64,000 nt of DNA. Source: Bryum argenteum. Its lineage: Eukaryota; Streptophyta; Bryopsida; Bryales; Bryaceae. Under the pieces are notes generated by a model that saw nothing but the letters and a program-made list of their open reading frames with translations, searched no databases and had not been told where the DNA came from. This document shows, piece after piece, positions 46,519 to 58,379 of this stretch (positions are counted from its first letter, which is position 1; each line of letters opens with the position of its first letter). Made by a program: the position numbers and the translations under genes. The DNA lies in the NCBI GenBank assembly GCA_037043015.1, contig CM073323.1, positions 24,642,758 through 24,706,757 on the forward strand. Reading direction: 5' to 3'.

Positions 46519-48115
46519 TGAAGGCATCTAGAAATGCAGACTTTTCGGTGAAAAGTGGTTCTCACGACCAGTTTCATGCATTCTCGTGTTCGTTTCTTTC
46601 AAGCAGCAAAGTGTCCAAGAAGATCTAGAACATCACCCTTACAATCCTCTGCTTTGTATCATCATCATCCAGTTGATACCTACAAGGGTGATATTCATGT
46701 AATACTTCGGTATTATTGTTCAAGATTCTGAAATGGTAAAAAACCCTAACTTTCAAACTCCAATCAGCAATTTCAAATTTCTTCAGCCTCATCTGTAAGT
46801 AGAATGCCGGTTGGACGTTCCTATTTCAGGAACCCCTTGTATCAAAAGCCTTGCTAATCTCGGTCCTCCAAATCTTCAATACGAGAACTTTTGTAGAGAA
46901 ATCAAGGGGTCTCTGTGGCTCTGAATGCAAACTGACATTGTCGTGAACCCACTTTGATGCAGCGGGATTTCACAAAGCAAGTCATCATTAAAAAAGTTCA
47001 TATAATTAACTTTATTATCTTGAAGTAAGTTTGTACACTAAATCACGTGTCGCCCCATATTCCACTCCAATTTCTTCACATTCGATTTCGTTTCCTTTTC
47101 GCAATGAGTGGCATTCGTAGTGCCTTCAATCTGCATACCATTGTGAGGCTCTGCTGCAACACAATCATCTCAACGAAAACACGTCCAAGAGACTGGCTCT
47201 CTTTCTATTACGAATTTAAACAAGTCGACCGTGGACAGCTTCATTGATACAGTCTCATCAGCCCTCCCACACAAGTGATTTCAACAGTTACAAACGTTAA
47301 TTATTCATTTTTCAATGGTTAAGAAGCAAGATTGCAGTAGGTCTAGACTAACAGTTCTGCCATTGATATGAATTTCTCCTGAATCATATGAAATTTTCCT
47401 CAAGAACCTTTGGCTAGTATTAAAACCACCTCACCATCGTTCATCTCCTGCAATCCCAGTTCGAACATTCTGGCTTGTTGGTCAACATACTATCTAAGGA
47501 AATCTGCATTGATAGATCACCCAAGCAAGTATCGAGGGCAATCGGAATCTATAAAATTCATGACAACAAATTATATATGATGGACCATTTTCAGCCTTTC
47601 TAGCTAGAGCCTGGAAAAGCACTGAAGGAGACATACTCTCAGAGTTTTATGAGTGAGCAGAACTTTTACTTACAAACTTGGATCTGCTCTTGCCTTCTTG
47701 CCAGTTGAGAATCTCACTCGCATACACTTAAAATTGTTAGAAGAAAAGTGGAGGTTAGAACAATTTGATAATATCTCTCTTCTCGATTGTGAAAGTTATT
47801 TCTCCCTCAGAATTGTAAGCGTGAGTTGCATGTTAAAAGTCTCTGATATAATGCCAGTGACATACGAAGAGCGATTTTGAGAAGGATGATGTTTAGTGAA
47901 AAATGCAACGAGCAACGATCACCGTGTACACAAATGTGAATGCAATTGTCTACTTGTTCCTGTAGCTCGCCACGATAAGAAAAGCGATAGCCCCTCATCT
48001 GTGCTTTTATCGTTACTGCAATTTGGGAAGTGGGGTTTGTAACGTCTTTTTTTCCTCAAACGTGACTTAAGTGCAACATCGTTTCCTCAAACTTGCTTCA
48101 GCAACATTCTGAAGT
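46519..48115 (+). repeat. Repeat A, right part
   Basis: Continues the repeat interrupted by the CACTA element and matches the reverse complement of 52,261-53,911. Conserved short frames (for example SGIRSAFNLHTIVRLCCNTI) occur in both copies but carry stops and indels and match no known protein. Its right end contains AACGTGACTT and CTTCAGCAAC motifs similar to CACTA subterminal repeats. The unit may therefore itself derive from the end of a CACTA-type element. Confidence 0.9.
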
Positions 48116-48295
48116 GATGTAACTAGGAAAAATATCTATTAAAGCCTTGAATGAGTAAAAAGACCTCCAATTGTACTAATATGAAAATAACCTTACATAT
48201 ATCACCAAAATCTTGTGATTCACAATAGTTGACTGCGGTTGTAGAAACAAGTTTGAGAAGCTAACTGTCACCACATAGCCTTGCGCTTTCCAACT

Positions 48296-48425
48296 TAGTT
48301 GAACATATAAACCTCAAACTTGTCAACTTACCATGAGTGTTATGCAACTTACCATGAGTGTTATGCGCTTTCCAACTTAGTTGAACATATAAACCTCTAT
48401 GCATAACACTCATGGTAAGTTGACA
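48296..48425. repeat. Compound direct and inverted repeat
   Basis: GCGCTTTCCAACTTAGTTG and its following bases occur twice (about 48,289 and 48,355). ACTTACCATGAGTGTTATGC occurs twice directly and once as its reverse complement at about 48,401-48,422, making a hairpin. Confidence 0.85.
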
Positions 48426-48582
48426 ATCCCAAGTTTTGTTTTCAGAGTTTCAAGTACGATAAATCGCGTGGCTTTGTCTCCATAACGTTCAATTAACCAT
48501 TGTGGCATAAACTACAAAAAGAAAGGAAAGAGTTGAAACAGAGTGACACATGTTCAAATCAAAGTTGTAGATAGTGAAAACC

Positions 48583-49080
48583 AACCCCGAAATTCCCTTC
48601 ATGTGATCTCTAGCAAAACTAAAAACTAGAGATATTGCAAAGCAAAGATGAAAAGCAAAAGAACATATCGCCTGATTGTATAATTGTAAGCTCTGATTGT
48701 AGTATGTGTAAGTGCGCCTACATTGCTTTCGGCAAATCTTTTTTACAATTGAAGTAGCTCCCTTTTGGCAACGCTACCAAAGCCTCCTCGATAGTTTTGA
48801 AGTTCTTCATGGTGTTCTTGAACCAACATAACAGACACCACTTTTGGTTATTTCTACGATCACTCCACTGGCCTTGGCCATGGTTCGGTGATCTAAACAT
48901 GCACTATTATCACAATCCCAAGCCATCCCATTAGTGAAACTATGTGATATAAGAGCAATTGAACTATACGCAATGAGGCAGTGAACAATCCGACAATGAG
49001 CAATAAAGACAATACGGAATTCAACACTGTGCAACTGAACAATGCGCAATCATATGACAAGGAGTTGAACAATAAGCAAG
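48583..49080 (+). repeat. Direct repeat C, copy 1
   Basis: Matches 54,540-55,108 in the same orientation, with about 83 bp missing relative to copy 2. The minus strand has a frame with NFKTIEEALVALPKGSYF, preserved as NFKTIEEALVELPKGSYF in copy 2, hinting at a former exon of an unrecognised protein. Confidence 0.9.
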
Positions 49081-49190
49081 TGAGCAAACAGTTGAACAAT
49101 AAGCAAACAGTTGAACAATAAGCAAACGAGCAAGCAGTTGAACAATAAGCAAACAAGCTGACAAGCAAACGAGCTAAGAGTTGAACAATA
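49055..49190 (+). repeat. Minisatellite, GTTGAACAATAAGCAA units
   Basis: About six imperfect copies of a GTTGAACAATAAGCAA-type unit with variable spacers. Copy 2 of repeat C has only one unit at the same place, so the array expanded after duplication. Confidence 0.85.
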
Positions 49191-49376
49191 AGTAGAGGAG
49201 CTAAACGTTGGATGTTCTGCAAACAACTACCTTATTCATTGATTCAAAAAAATTAAAGCACAAAACACTACTATAGTTGAAACCTTTCATATACATACAG
49301 TTACTCAACAACAGAAATTTCAAAATGGTTCGATCAATAACTTTCCATGTTGATATGATTACAGTCAATTACTTTT

Positions 49377-50525
49377 TAGAATTTCACTATGGCATGTTAT
49401 CTACAATGCAATCTACAATGCAGTTGAGCAGTTTTAGTGCATATCTCTGGCACCCTAAAATGTTCACTTAGAGTAGATGGCTTCAAAGTTAATGAGAACC
49501 TCTTTGTGATAAATTTTAATTAGTCATGATTGAACACGCGTCACTTGTAAGCATGTTATGATTAGGGATCTCTATATTGTAACGAGAAAATCCATGACAT
49601 CGTTCTCACACTTGGAGGATTTTGAACACCATTGGTCAAATCCTTCATGATTAGAACTGGGTTTTTTGGGATAGTACTTCCCATACTCATCATAAATGCT
49701 CTTCTCAAAATTGAGTTAAACTAGGTCAGTTGACCCAAATTGGTTCTCCTTGGCATTAAACAAGTCAACACTTCTTAGATATAAATATGTGAATGGCTTT
49801 TTATATTTTGTTTTCTATGAATCCTTTGGAGAGAAAGTGTTTAGAAGAAGCATGTCCTTCTCAACTAAAATAAACCCATGAAACTACTATGCCATATGGA
49901 GTGAATATCACACTGATATTGTGATAGGAGGATTTCCTACATTGTGATCCATGAAATCCTATGATGTATCCAGAAATTCCCAATTGTTGTGATTGACCAC
50001 TTTCCAAGTTGATAACTATTGTTAGCTGCTCAATAATGTTTAACATTTCAATATCGCAAGTTATCTACAATGCACTTTCTTTATGATTGTAGGCAATTTT
50101 AGTGTGTGGGAAAAGTAAGTGGGAGATTAGACCAAGTGATATCATCATACCTTCGCCCTTTTAAAGTTTGTTATGAATCTTTTAAAATACACCTTTTATA
50201 AAGGTGTTTCTAAATGGTGTTTTAAGATGGCACCTTAAAATGTTTTTGAAGGGTACCTGGCAAATCCAACTTCAACGCCAATATGTACATGTTTGTAATT
50301 AAGCCTAATAAGACACTCGTAGACACACTTTTGAGTAGTCGACCTTATTACATGTTATGATTGGGGGATCCCTCTGTTGTAACAAGAAGATCTCTAATAT
50401 TGTTCTCACACTTGGATCAATTCGAACATCATTGGTCAATCCCTTTATGACTACCACCGGATGTATCAAGAGACCACTTCACTCTGGGAAGCCTAAACTC
50501 ATCACAAATGTCCTTCTAAATTAAT
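49377..50525 (+). repeat. Diverged local direct duplication
   Basis: The segment 49,377-49,720 (TTATCTACAATGCA..., GTTATGATTAGGGATC..., TTCTCACACTTGGA...) recurs diverged at 50,035-50,525 in the same order. No gene is recognised in either copy. Confidence 0.75.
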
Positions 50526-52260
50526 GTGATTCTACTTTGTGCATAAATACATACTACATTTAAATTCATCAAGGGGTACCTTGCTTTACATGCGCCTTTT
50601 CCTTACATGTGTAATTTTTATGGTATTTGTAGAATTTAGTGAAATATGACATAAATATGGGAAGTCTGGTTGCATGTGCATGTACATGAATGCATGTGAG
50701 GAACAAATGAATGAATGAATGTTTAGAAATAGTCATGAAAGGTTTCTAGTAGTGGTATATAAATGTAATTTTATAATGCATAAAATTGCAATTTAAAAAA
50801 TGAGCAAAGGATTGGTGTGTTTTGAGAGCAGGTAGTGGCAAAAAAATATCTATCATGTAAAGAGGTTGCGTAATTATGTAGTAGCATATGCAAATGTTGA
50901 ATACATGTTGTAGCCAAATTATTTATTTGAGAATCATAATTGTCCTCGTATGTTCAATCTTAACAACTTAATTTATTATTTAATGCGTAAACTGCATGTA
51001 TTACAAAACTTGATCATTTTTTACCTCATGGGTTAAAAAGCCCAATCTAAGAAGTATTTGCAAGATCCAATAAAAGGTTCTCAAAGTTAACTTGTCATTC
51101 TACACATACATTAAATCTAATTGTTGATTTATATATTTTTTTTTTGTTTGTGACATCGTAATGGTCAAAATTAGCTTGAATATTTCACTTGCATTTTTCT
51201 AATATAAATAGAGAAAAAGATGAAGAAATAAGTGTAGATGATGCAAACGTTTTTGAAGCTTATGTGGTTTAATCAACTTGGGATGATTTTGAGGATACAT
51301 GAGCATAAAACGTAGTTTTGGGCAAATTTCAGCATGCAATAATAGTGTTTGGAAACTTTAATTGCAAGTATCTCCTACACTATGAGGAACTTCAAAGTAC
51401 GAAATGACTGTTTGGAAAGGTATGGGAAAATTCTACATCCTCCAATAGGCAATGACTCCGCTTTACCTAAACATAGTAAATCAAAGGTTGGCCAAAGTCT
51501 AAACGACTTGTTTTGATCGGCAACTTGCCAACTTGCCAACTTAATCAATCACTACAAATTTCAATTTTGGGAGATGCCCACCAGAGAGAAGCTATATCTA
51601 CTGCGGGAGATAGCAGCACTATGTGATTGATATTATGCCAATCATCAATCTCCTTTGATGATTGTTGTATGTCTTGACTATTTCAAATAAACCAAATCAT
51701 TGTGGTATGAAACTAGACTTGTTTATCTTCAAAGATGCAATTTATAGTGTCAGAAGTTGCTCATACTTCCGTTTTTGCTGGAGCAGCAATTCTGCACCAT
51801 AAAGCTATCCACATTAATATATCAGTATGCACAATGTAATAACCCATTTCAGCACGTCTTCATCATTCAAGGCTTCTGATTTTTGGGTATAAGTCAAAGA
51901 ACATACTAATATCTAAAATGGGAAAAGTAATAAAACAGCGCCAAGGAGTGCTAGGAGCTCAACATAGACGACTTTGATTCACATGAGAATTAACTTAAAT
52001 CTTTGTATTTTAAAATATACATTTTATTATGAAATTTTCATAATCTTGAATTTTTTTCAACTTAATGAACTGGTACTATGCTGCACATGGTGGGATAACG
52101 TGCACGCCATTATGAATAGTAGAAAAGAGGAGGCTTTGCAACGTTACAAACGTTGTTTACGTGAAGCCACGTTTTGGAACATGCTTCAGCAACGTTTTTT
52201 GAAGATAAGCAACATTTAAAACCTCTAAAATACTAAATTATAAATAATGTTGCTTATTTT
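50526..52260. other. AT-rich stretch, one possible CACTA-type terminus
   Basis: TTTCTAGTAGTG at 50,743-50,754 is the reverse complement of a CACTACTAGAAA end but has no AACGT cluster beside it. Bases about 51,290-51,560 resemble 59,050-59,300. Bases 52,130-52,260 contain several GCAACGTT and AACGTTGT motifs like CACTA subterminal repeats. No gene is recognised. Confidence 0.45.
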
Positions 52261-54320
52261 CTTCAGAATGTTGCTAAAGTAAGTTCCAAAATAATGCTGC
52301 ACTTAAGTCACATTTGGGAGAGGAAAAAAAAAACAAAAAAACATTGCAAACCCCCTTTCCCAAATTGTAGCAATGATAAAAGCAGAGATGAGGGGCTATA
52401 GCTTTGCTTATCTACAGGAACAGGTAGACAATTTCTAACTCATTTGTGTACACAGTAATCGTTGCTCGTTGCATTTTTCACTAAACATCATCTTTTTCGA
52501 AATCGCTTCTCGTATGTCGCTGGCATTATATCAGAGACTTCTAACATGTAACTCAGGCTTTCAATTCTGAGGGAGAAAAAACTTTCACAATCAAGAAGAG
52601 AGAGATTATCAAATTGTTCTAACCTCCACTTTTCTTATAACAATTTAAGTGTATGCGAGTGAGATTCTCAAGTGGCAAGAAGGCAGGAGCAGATCCAATT
52701 TCGTCAGTAAAAGTTCTGCTCACTCATAAAACTCTGAGAGTATGTATCCTTCAGTGCTTTTCCAGGCTCTAGCTAGAAAGGCTGAAAATGGCCAATCATA
52801 TAGAATTATTCGTTGTCATGACTTTTATAGTTTCCGATTGCCCTCAATACTTACCTGGTGATCTATCGATGCAGATTTGCTTAGAAAGTATGTCAACATG
52901 CCAGCATGTTCGGACTGGGATTGCTGGGATTGCAGGAGATGAATGATCATGGTGAAGTAGTATTAATACTAGCCAAAGGAAAGTTTCCATATGATTCAGG
53001 AGAATTCATACGGCAGAACTGTTAGTCTAGACCTAGCTAGTGCAAATCTTGCTTTTTCAGCATTGAAAAACTGAAGAATTAACTGTAACTGTTGAGATCA
53101 CTTGTGTAGGAGGGCTGATGAGACTGTATCAATGAAGCTGTCCACGGTCGACTTGTTTAAATTCGTAATAGAAAGAGTCAGAGTGACAGTGTCTTGGACG
53201 TGTTATCGTTGAGATGATTGTGTTGCAGCAGAGCCTCACAATGGTATGCAGATTGAAGGCACTACGAATGCCACTCATTGCTAAAAGGAAACGAAATCGA
53301 ATGTGAAGAAATTGGAGTGGAATATGGGGCGACACATATGAGTGACTGAATATAATTGTACTCCAAGATATTAGAATTAATTATATATACTTTGTTTATG
53401 ATGACTTGCTTCGTGAAATCCCACTGCATCAAAGTAGGTTCACGACAATGTCTGAGTGTGCATGAGTGTGCATTCAGAGCCAACAGAGACCCCTTGGTTT
53501 CTCTCCAAAAATTTCTCGTATTGAAGATTTGACGGAACGAGATTAGCAAGGCTTTTTATACAAGCAAGGGGTTCCTGGAATAGGAACGTACAACCGGCAT
53601 TAACTCTTCACAGATGAGGCTGATGCATGAAGTTCGAAATTGCTGATTGGAGTTTGGAAGTTCAGGTTCTTGTACCATTCCAAAATCTTGAAAGATAGTA
53701 CCGAAGTATCACATGAATATCACCCTCGTAGGTATCAACTGGATGATGATGATACAAAGCAGAGGATTGTAAGGGTGATGTTCTAGATCTTCTTGGACAC
53801 TTTGCTGCTTGAAAGAAGCGCGTTGGTACGAACACGATCGAGAATGCATGAAATTGGTCGTGAGAACCTCTTTTCACCGAAAAGTCTACCTTTTCAATCT
53901 ATGATGCCTGCAGTTGTAAATCAGAAGCCACAAAACCCACACGGTCTCGATGATAACAAGCAGTAATGAAGGGTCATCTTAACTAGAATGTACTTATCGG
54001 GAAATTTCATCAAAAGGGTTACACGTCAATCGTCGTTTTGTCATACATAATCAACATTACTTCGCAGCTCTTTATGATATGACTTGTGCTTCAAGACAAA
54101 CAGTCTTGAAACATTGTAACCTCACCTGACCCGAATCCACATAATTCTCGTCACTTCTTTTTGATAGAAATCCAGCCACCCTACACCTGACATTTCCACA
54201 GAATTATACCACCATTTGAATGGAATTGCTGATGAATCAGATTCTAAAACAAAACATACTTACATGCACTGGTACACGATGCACATGAGCGTGAAGGACG
54301 ATTAAATTCTGCATTCAGGA
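52261..54320 (-). repeat. Repeat B: uninterrupted inverted copy of repeat A
   Basis: The reverse complement follows repeat A from 32,938 to 33,352 and then 46,519 to 48,115. At about 53,909-53,912 it reads straight through the site where A contains the 13.2-kb CACTA element, giving the empty site. Confidence 0.92.
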
Positions 54321-54539
54321 TCATAAGTTTCTCGAAAGATGTATGCTGTTTGCCATGAGGAACACTTGCAGACTCGGGGGTTAGAGAGCTTGGTCAGACA
54401 CAAGCGCCATGTATTCTCCGGAAGTAGGAATTTGCACCGACTGCGAAGAAACTTTCACATTACAAACTTCCTTTAAAAAGAGTATGGAGGCTTGGAGGCT
54501 ATTAATGTACAAACATTGTAATAGTGTCAAAAGGTGACT

Positions 54540-55108
54540 GAACCGCGAAATTCCCTTCATTTAATCTCTATCAAAACTATAAACAAGAGATATTGCAAAA
54601 CAAAGATGAAAAGCAAAAGAACATATCACTTGATTGTAAGCTCTGATTGTGGTACGTGTAAGTGCACCTACATTGCTTTTGGAGATCTTTTTTTACAAAA
54701 TAGCTCCCTTTTGGCAACTCTACCAAAGCCTCCTCGATAGTTTTGAAGTTATTCATGGTGTTCTTGAACCAACATGATCAATGCAAAACAAGAATTAGAT
54801 CATTTCATACACTATGTCATAGCTTGATGACAAAAAATGAGTTGTATGCCAATATTTCTACTATAGACACCACCTTTGGTTATTTTTACAAACACCCGAG
54901 TGGCCATGGCCATAGTTCGATAATCTAAACATGCACTATTATCACTATCCCAAGCATCCCATTAGTGAAAGTACACAATTAATATAAGAGCAATTGAACT
55001 ATATGCAATGGGGCAATGAGGCAAACAATGAGCAATAAAGACAATGCGGAATTCAACACTCTGCAACCAAACAATGCGCAATCATATGACAAGGAGTTGA
55101 ACAATAAC
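54540..55108 (+). repeat. Direct repeat C, copy 2
   Basis: Same orientation as 48,583-49,080. It carries about 83 bp (GATCAATGC to CTACTATA) absent from copy 1 and lacks the expanded minisatellite. Confidence 0.9.
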
Positions 55109-56332
55109 CTCTTAAATGAGTTTTTGCGATTTGAAGCAGCCCATATGAAGGTACCCTAATGTGGTACATGTTTTTCTAAATCTTTGTTTTTGAACGTTGT
55201 TCTAGAAACAATGTGCATAAAGGTCAAAAAACTAGAATGAATCTCTAAAATTTTGCATAAGCGTTACCCAACTTGATTACCTACATATGTAAACAAGTAT
55301 GCCCAAAATGTTTGGGGTAACAAACTTTAACTTGTCCTTGACACCAACTATACTATGTGTCCCGTGCAATGGCCAAAAGAACTTTTGCATCAACTTTGAA
55401 CATTAAGATCCTACAAATAGAAAAAGATCCAACGATTGAAAATTTGAGTAGCAATTCAAAAACAAGTAAGGTATAAGATCCTACGGTTGAAAGTCTAGAA
55501 ATAGATAAAGGACTTGATTCACATGGCCGCGAGTGCACACGACTTAAAAAGGGCAGTTTTGAAACTTCTTGCTCCTAAAACTACAAGGAAATTTAGGGGT
55601 GAAGTGATTTGTGACCAGTACATAGGACTCCATTCTTTGTAAGAAAAGAAGATACATTTTAATTATATTAAATTTCATTAATCAATCAGTTAAGAATCTT
55701 GTTGAGTACCAAACTTAGAACCTTAGGAAACCAATAGCTCTCACCAGCACGTATTGGTTTTAGTATGAAGTTCATATAATTCTTGAAAAGACCTATCTAT
55801 CTACTAATGGTTTTAAGCACTAAATGCCTATGCATACAAACCTTAGAGAATAACCAAATGCTTTGGTCATTTTGAACTCATCCAACCCTACCCTCTTTAG
55901 TGTACCAATCTAGCTGATGCTTAATCTCAATAGAATAATCCACATTAATTTTAAGGCCTTAGTCAAAAACTTGAAGTTGAAAAGTTGTGGATATAAGATG
56001 TTTAGGAGTTGCAAGTGTTTATATTTTAACACTAATGACTTCAATCTTGTAAGTCATATGATTTGTGCATTAGAAAAAATCAATCACTATATCACCAATC
56101 ATGCAAGAAGAGGAACAAACCTCAATCTCTTAAAAATGGCCTCGTTCCGCTAAAATGGTGCGTTGTCGAGTGCAAAAAAAGATACGAAAACCTAGGTTTT
56201 GTCAATTTTTGACCTTGAAGGACAAAAAATTCCGAGCTATAGTTCAAAAATGTTGCTGCTTTTGGACGGTCGTTGAAAAATATTTGCTCTTCGACAAATT
56301 ATTTCTCAGCGACTGTTGGAAAAGAGCAATGT
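55109..56332. other. Gene-free AT-rich stretch
   Basis: No credible exon. ATTTAGGGGTGAAG at about 55,590 resembles a degraded TTAA-element end. Confidence 0.4.
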
Positions 56333-56336
56333 TTAA

Positions 56337-56598
56337 CCCCTAAAACGACCACGGCCACCGATTCGGCTTTTACGGTCAAGGCCAAAAAAAATTTATAGTC
56401 AACTTCAAATGTTATAATCTCACATCCTGTGATGATTCAACGGTTGAAAATTTTCACACTACTACCTATGGTAGTCTACTTCAAGATCATACGGTTGAAG
56501 TTATGAAAAATTTCCAAAAATGTTGGACGTACCCGCATTAGTACATAGTGGTCATTGTTGGGATTTCAAGCTCCCAAAACATCGTAGATCTTTAGGGG
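56337..56598. mobile_element. Short TTAA-bounded element (262 bp)
   Basis: Perfect 12-bp inverted repeat TTAACCCCTAAA at 56,333-56,344 and 56,591-56,602. The TTAA on each side can be read as the target duplication and CCCCTAAA as the terminal repeat. It is non-coding. Its interior does not obviously match families 1 or 2. Confidence 0.55.
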
Positions 56599-56602
56599 TT
56601 AA

Positions 56603-56894
56603 GATATGCAGTTTAGAAATAATTCTTTGAGGCTTTGACACGTTTTCAAAGATCTAAACCATCAAAATGTGTGATATTAGAAAAAAAAAATGGTGATATA
56701 ATGAAGGATGTGCTTGCATTAAAAAACTGTACCGTTTTACAAGCATAAATATTTTGGAATGCGGTTCAAAAAATGCCTCTAAAATGGCAAGTTCTAAAAT
56801 GCAGGCCAAAATGACATATCAAGGTTTTGGAAATGGAATAATGCCATTTTAATAGGATTGAAGTCGATAACAATCCTCTATAAAAAAAATATTA

Positions 56895-56938
<44 letters not shown>

Positions 56939-57312
56939 AGCATGTTTTAGATTGGACTAGTACTACAATCAATGAAAGAAGAATTGGCCACGACAATGGT
57001 TGCTTTTCTCTAGTAAACAAGAAGACTCCATGTTTGTTTATTTACTTCTAAATATAGTCATGATTTTTTAAAAGAAGGGTAGGAGGTAGTTTTAGTATCA
57101 TTCATTCAAAATTCTAACTTGTAGGGTACATTGAAGTTTGGGATTGGAAACTAGAATCTTCCTCCTTGGAAATCCCCCTCCTTTTGCACTAGAAAAGAAT
57201 GATATCCTAATGCAAAGGTTTGTCCGTCAAAGAGCCCACTCATATTCAACATCAAATGTCAACAATTTTGTCTTGTTTGAGCCCCAAAGGTGGCAAAAGC
57301 ATTGCTTGTAAG
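56603..57312. other. Gene-free stretch with a 36-bp poly-A run
   Basis: A run of 36 A lies at 56,900-56,935. No gene or retroposon body is recognised before it. Confidence 0.4.
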
Positions 57313-57398
57313 GCAGAGTTTTGGTAGCACTTTTTGCAGGGGCAGATGCAGTGCAGAGTTTTGGGAGCACTTTTTGCAGGGGCAGGTGCAGTGCAGAG
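57313..57398 (+). repeat. 40-bp tandem repeat, 2.15 copies
   Basis: Units 57,313-57,352 and 57,353-57,392 start GCAGAGTTTTGG and differ at two positions; a third unit begins. GC-rich relative to its neighbours. Confidence 0.9.
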
Positions 57399-57550
57399 TG
57401 AGACGGCACACGGTAAACTGGCCCGTACACACCATAGCAAACTGCAGTATTGGAAAGAGTGTCAAAATCCACTAGGACCACCACCAAGATTTCCACCAGA
57501 TGTGTCTCATTGTACCAAGCCTCGTGAACATTTTGACATTCTTTCCAGTA

Positions 57551-57765
57551 CACTAAATAGGTAGATTAGTGTTAGATTATAATAAGATTTGAAAAATGTT
57601 TTGAGTTCAGGGTTTAGGCAAACATAAATAAATTACAAAGAGTATTGATTCTAATACTTTGTGAGGATCCCCATCTTGGCTAAGGTAAAAATATTGATTA
57701 ACAGTAAAAACTTATAACATGTTCATACCAATTAGTGTATCTAACACTAATCTACCTCTTTAGTG
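57551..57765. mobile_element. TA-flanked MITE, copy 2 (215 bp)
   Basis: Ends CACTAAATAGGTAGATTAGT (left) and CACTAAAGAGGTAGATTAGT (right, read inward). TA lies at 57,549-57,550 and 57,766-57,767. The body aligns with the copy at 9,005-9,221 throughout. Confidence 0.82.
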
Positions 57766-57851
57766 TACATAGTGTATACTTTTTGCTTTTATCTCTATCA
57801 ATTGTAAAGTTGTATAAACGATTGTTCAATCTTTTATCATTGATGAATTTA

Positions 57852-58375
57852 CCCCTATAGCCTCTTGTGTGTTTTTGGGAGTTTGAAACCTCAAAATTGC
57901 GATTTTTGGCCCTCGGGTGAAAACCAATTTTTTTTTTTTTTTTAAATATTGTACTAAAGATTGACTGTTGGATGTTTACCAGTTGAGAGCTCGTAACATC
58001 CAAAGTTTGTCACCGAGGTTCTTTTGAGTACTGTGAAGATTGTGTTTGAAATTTTTGGAAGTGACCCTTATAAAAGTTGTAAAAGTTTCAACTCAGGTCA
58101 CTTAAGAACATAAATACTTATTTGGTTGTGAAAATACTCCCTCAAAACATCTCCAAAAAATATTGGACTTGAACCACCCCGTTTCGGCTTGCAACTCAAG
58201 AATTTTCCTGGAAGACTTAAAATTTGGAATTTGGCTTTGCAGATTTCACCACATATAACTTACATGTATTTCTACACTTTCTCAAGATTCTAGCCTAAAG
58301 CACCAAAGTTAGATAAATCATCTAGGCTGCCCAAAATCCCAAAAAGCGGATTATGTGTTACAAGGCCTTTAGTGA
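57852..58375. mobile_element. TTAA-bounded element, family 2, copy 2 (524 bp)
   Basis: The left flank is TTTA (57,848-57,851, one change from TTAA), then CCCCTATAGCCTCTTG. The right end is CAAGGCCTTTAGTGA, then TTAA at 58,376-58,379. The interior 57,900-58,090 matches 590-800. It is shorter than copy 1, so an internal deletion is likely. Confidence 0.55.
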
Positions 58376-58379
58376 TTAA

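Noticed and set aside
50743-50754. Pairing of this CACTA-type end with 37,523 as one element
   Set aside because: Flanking trinucleotides differ (CAA and GTA) and the span would cross the boundary of the well-supported CACTA element.
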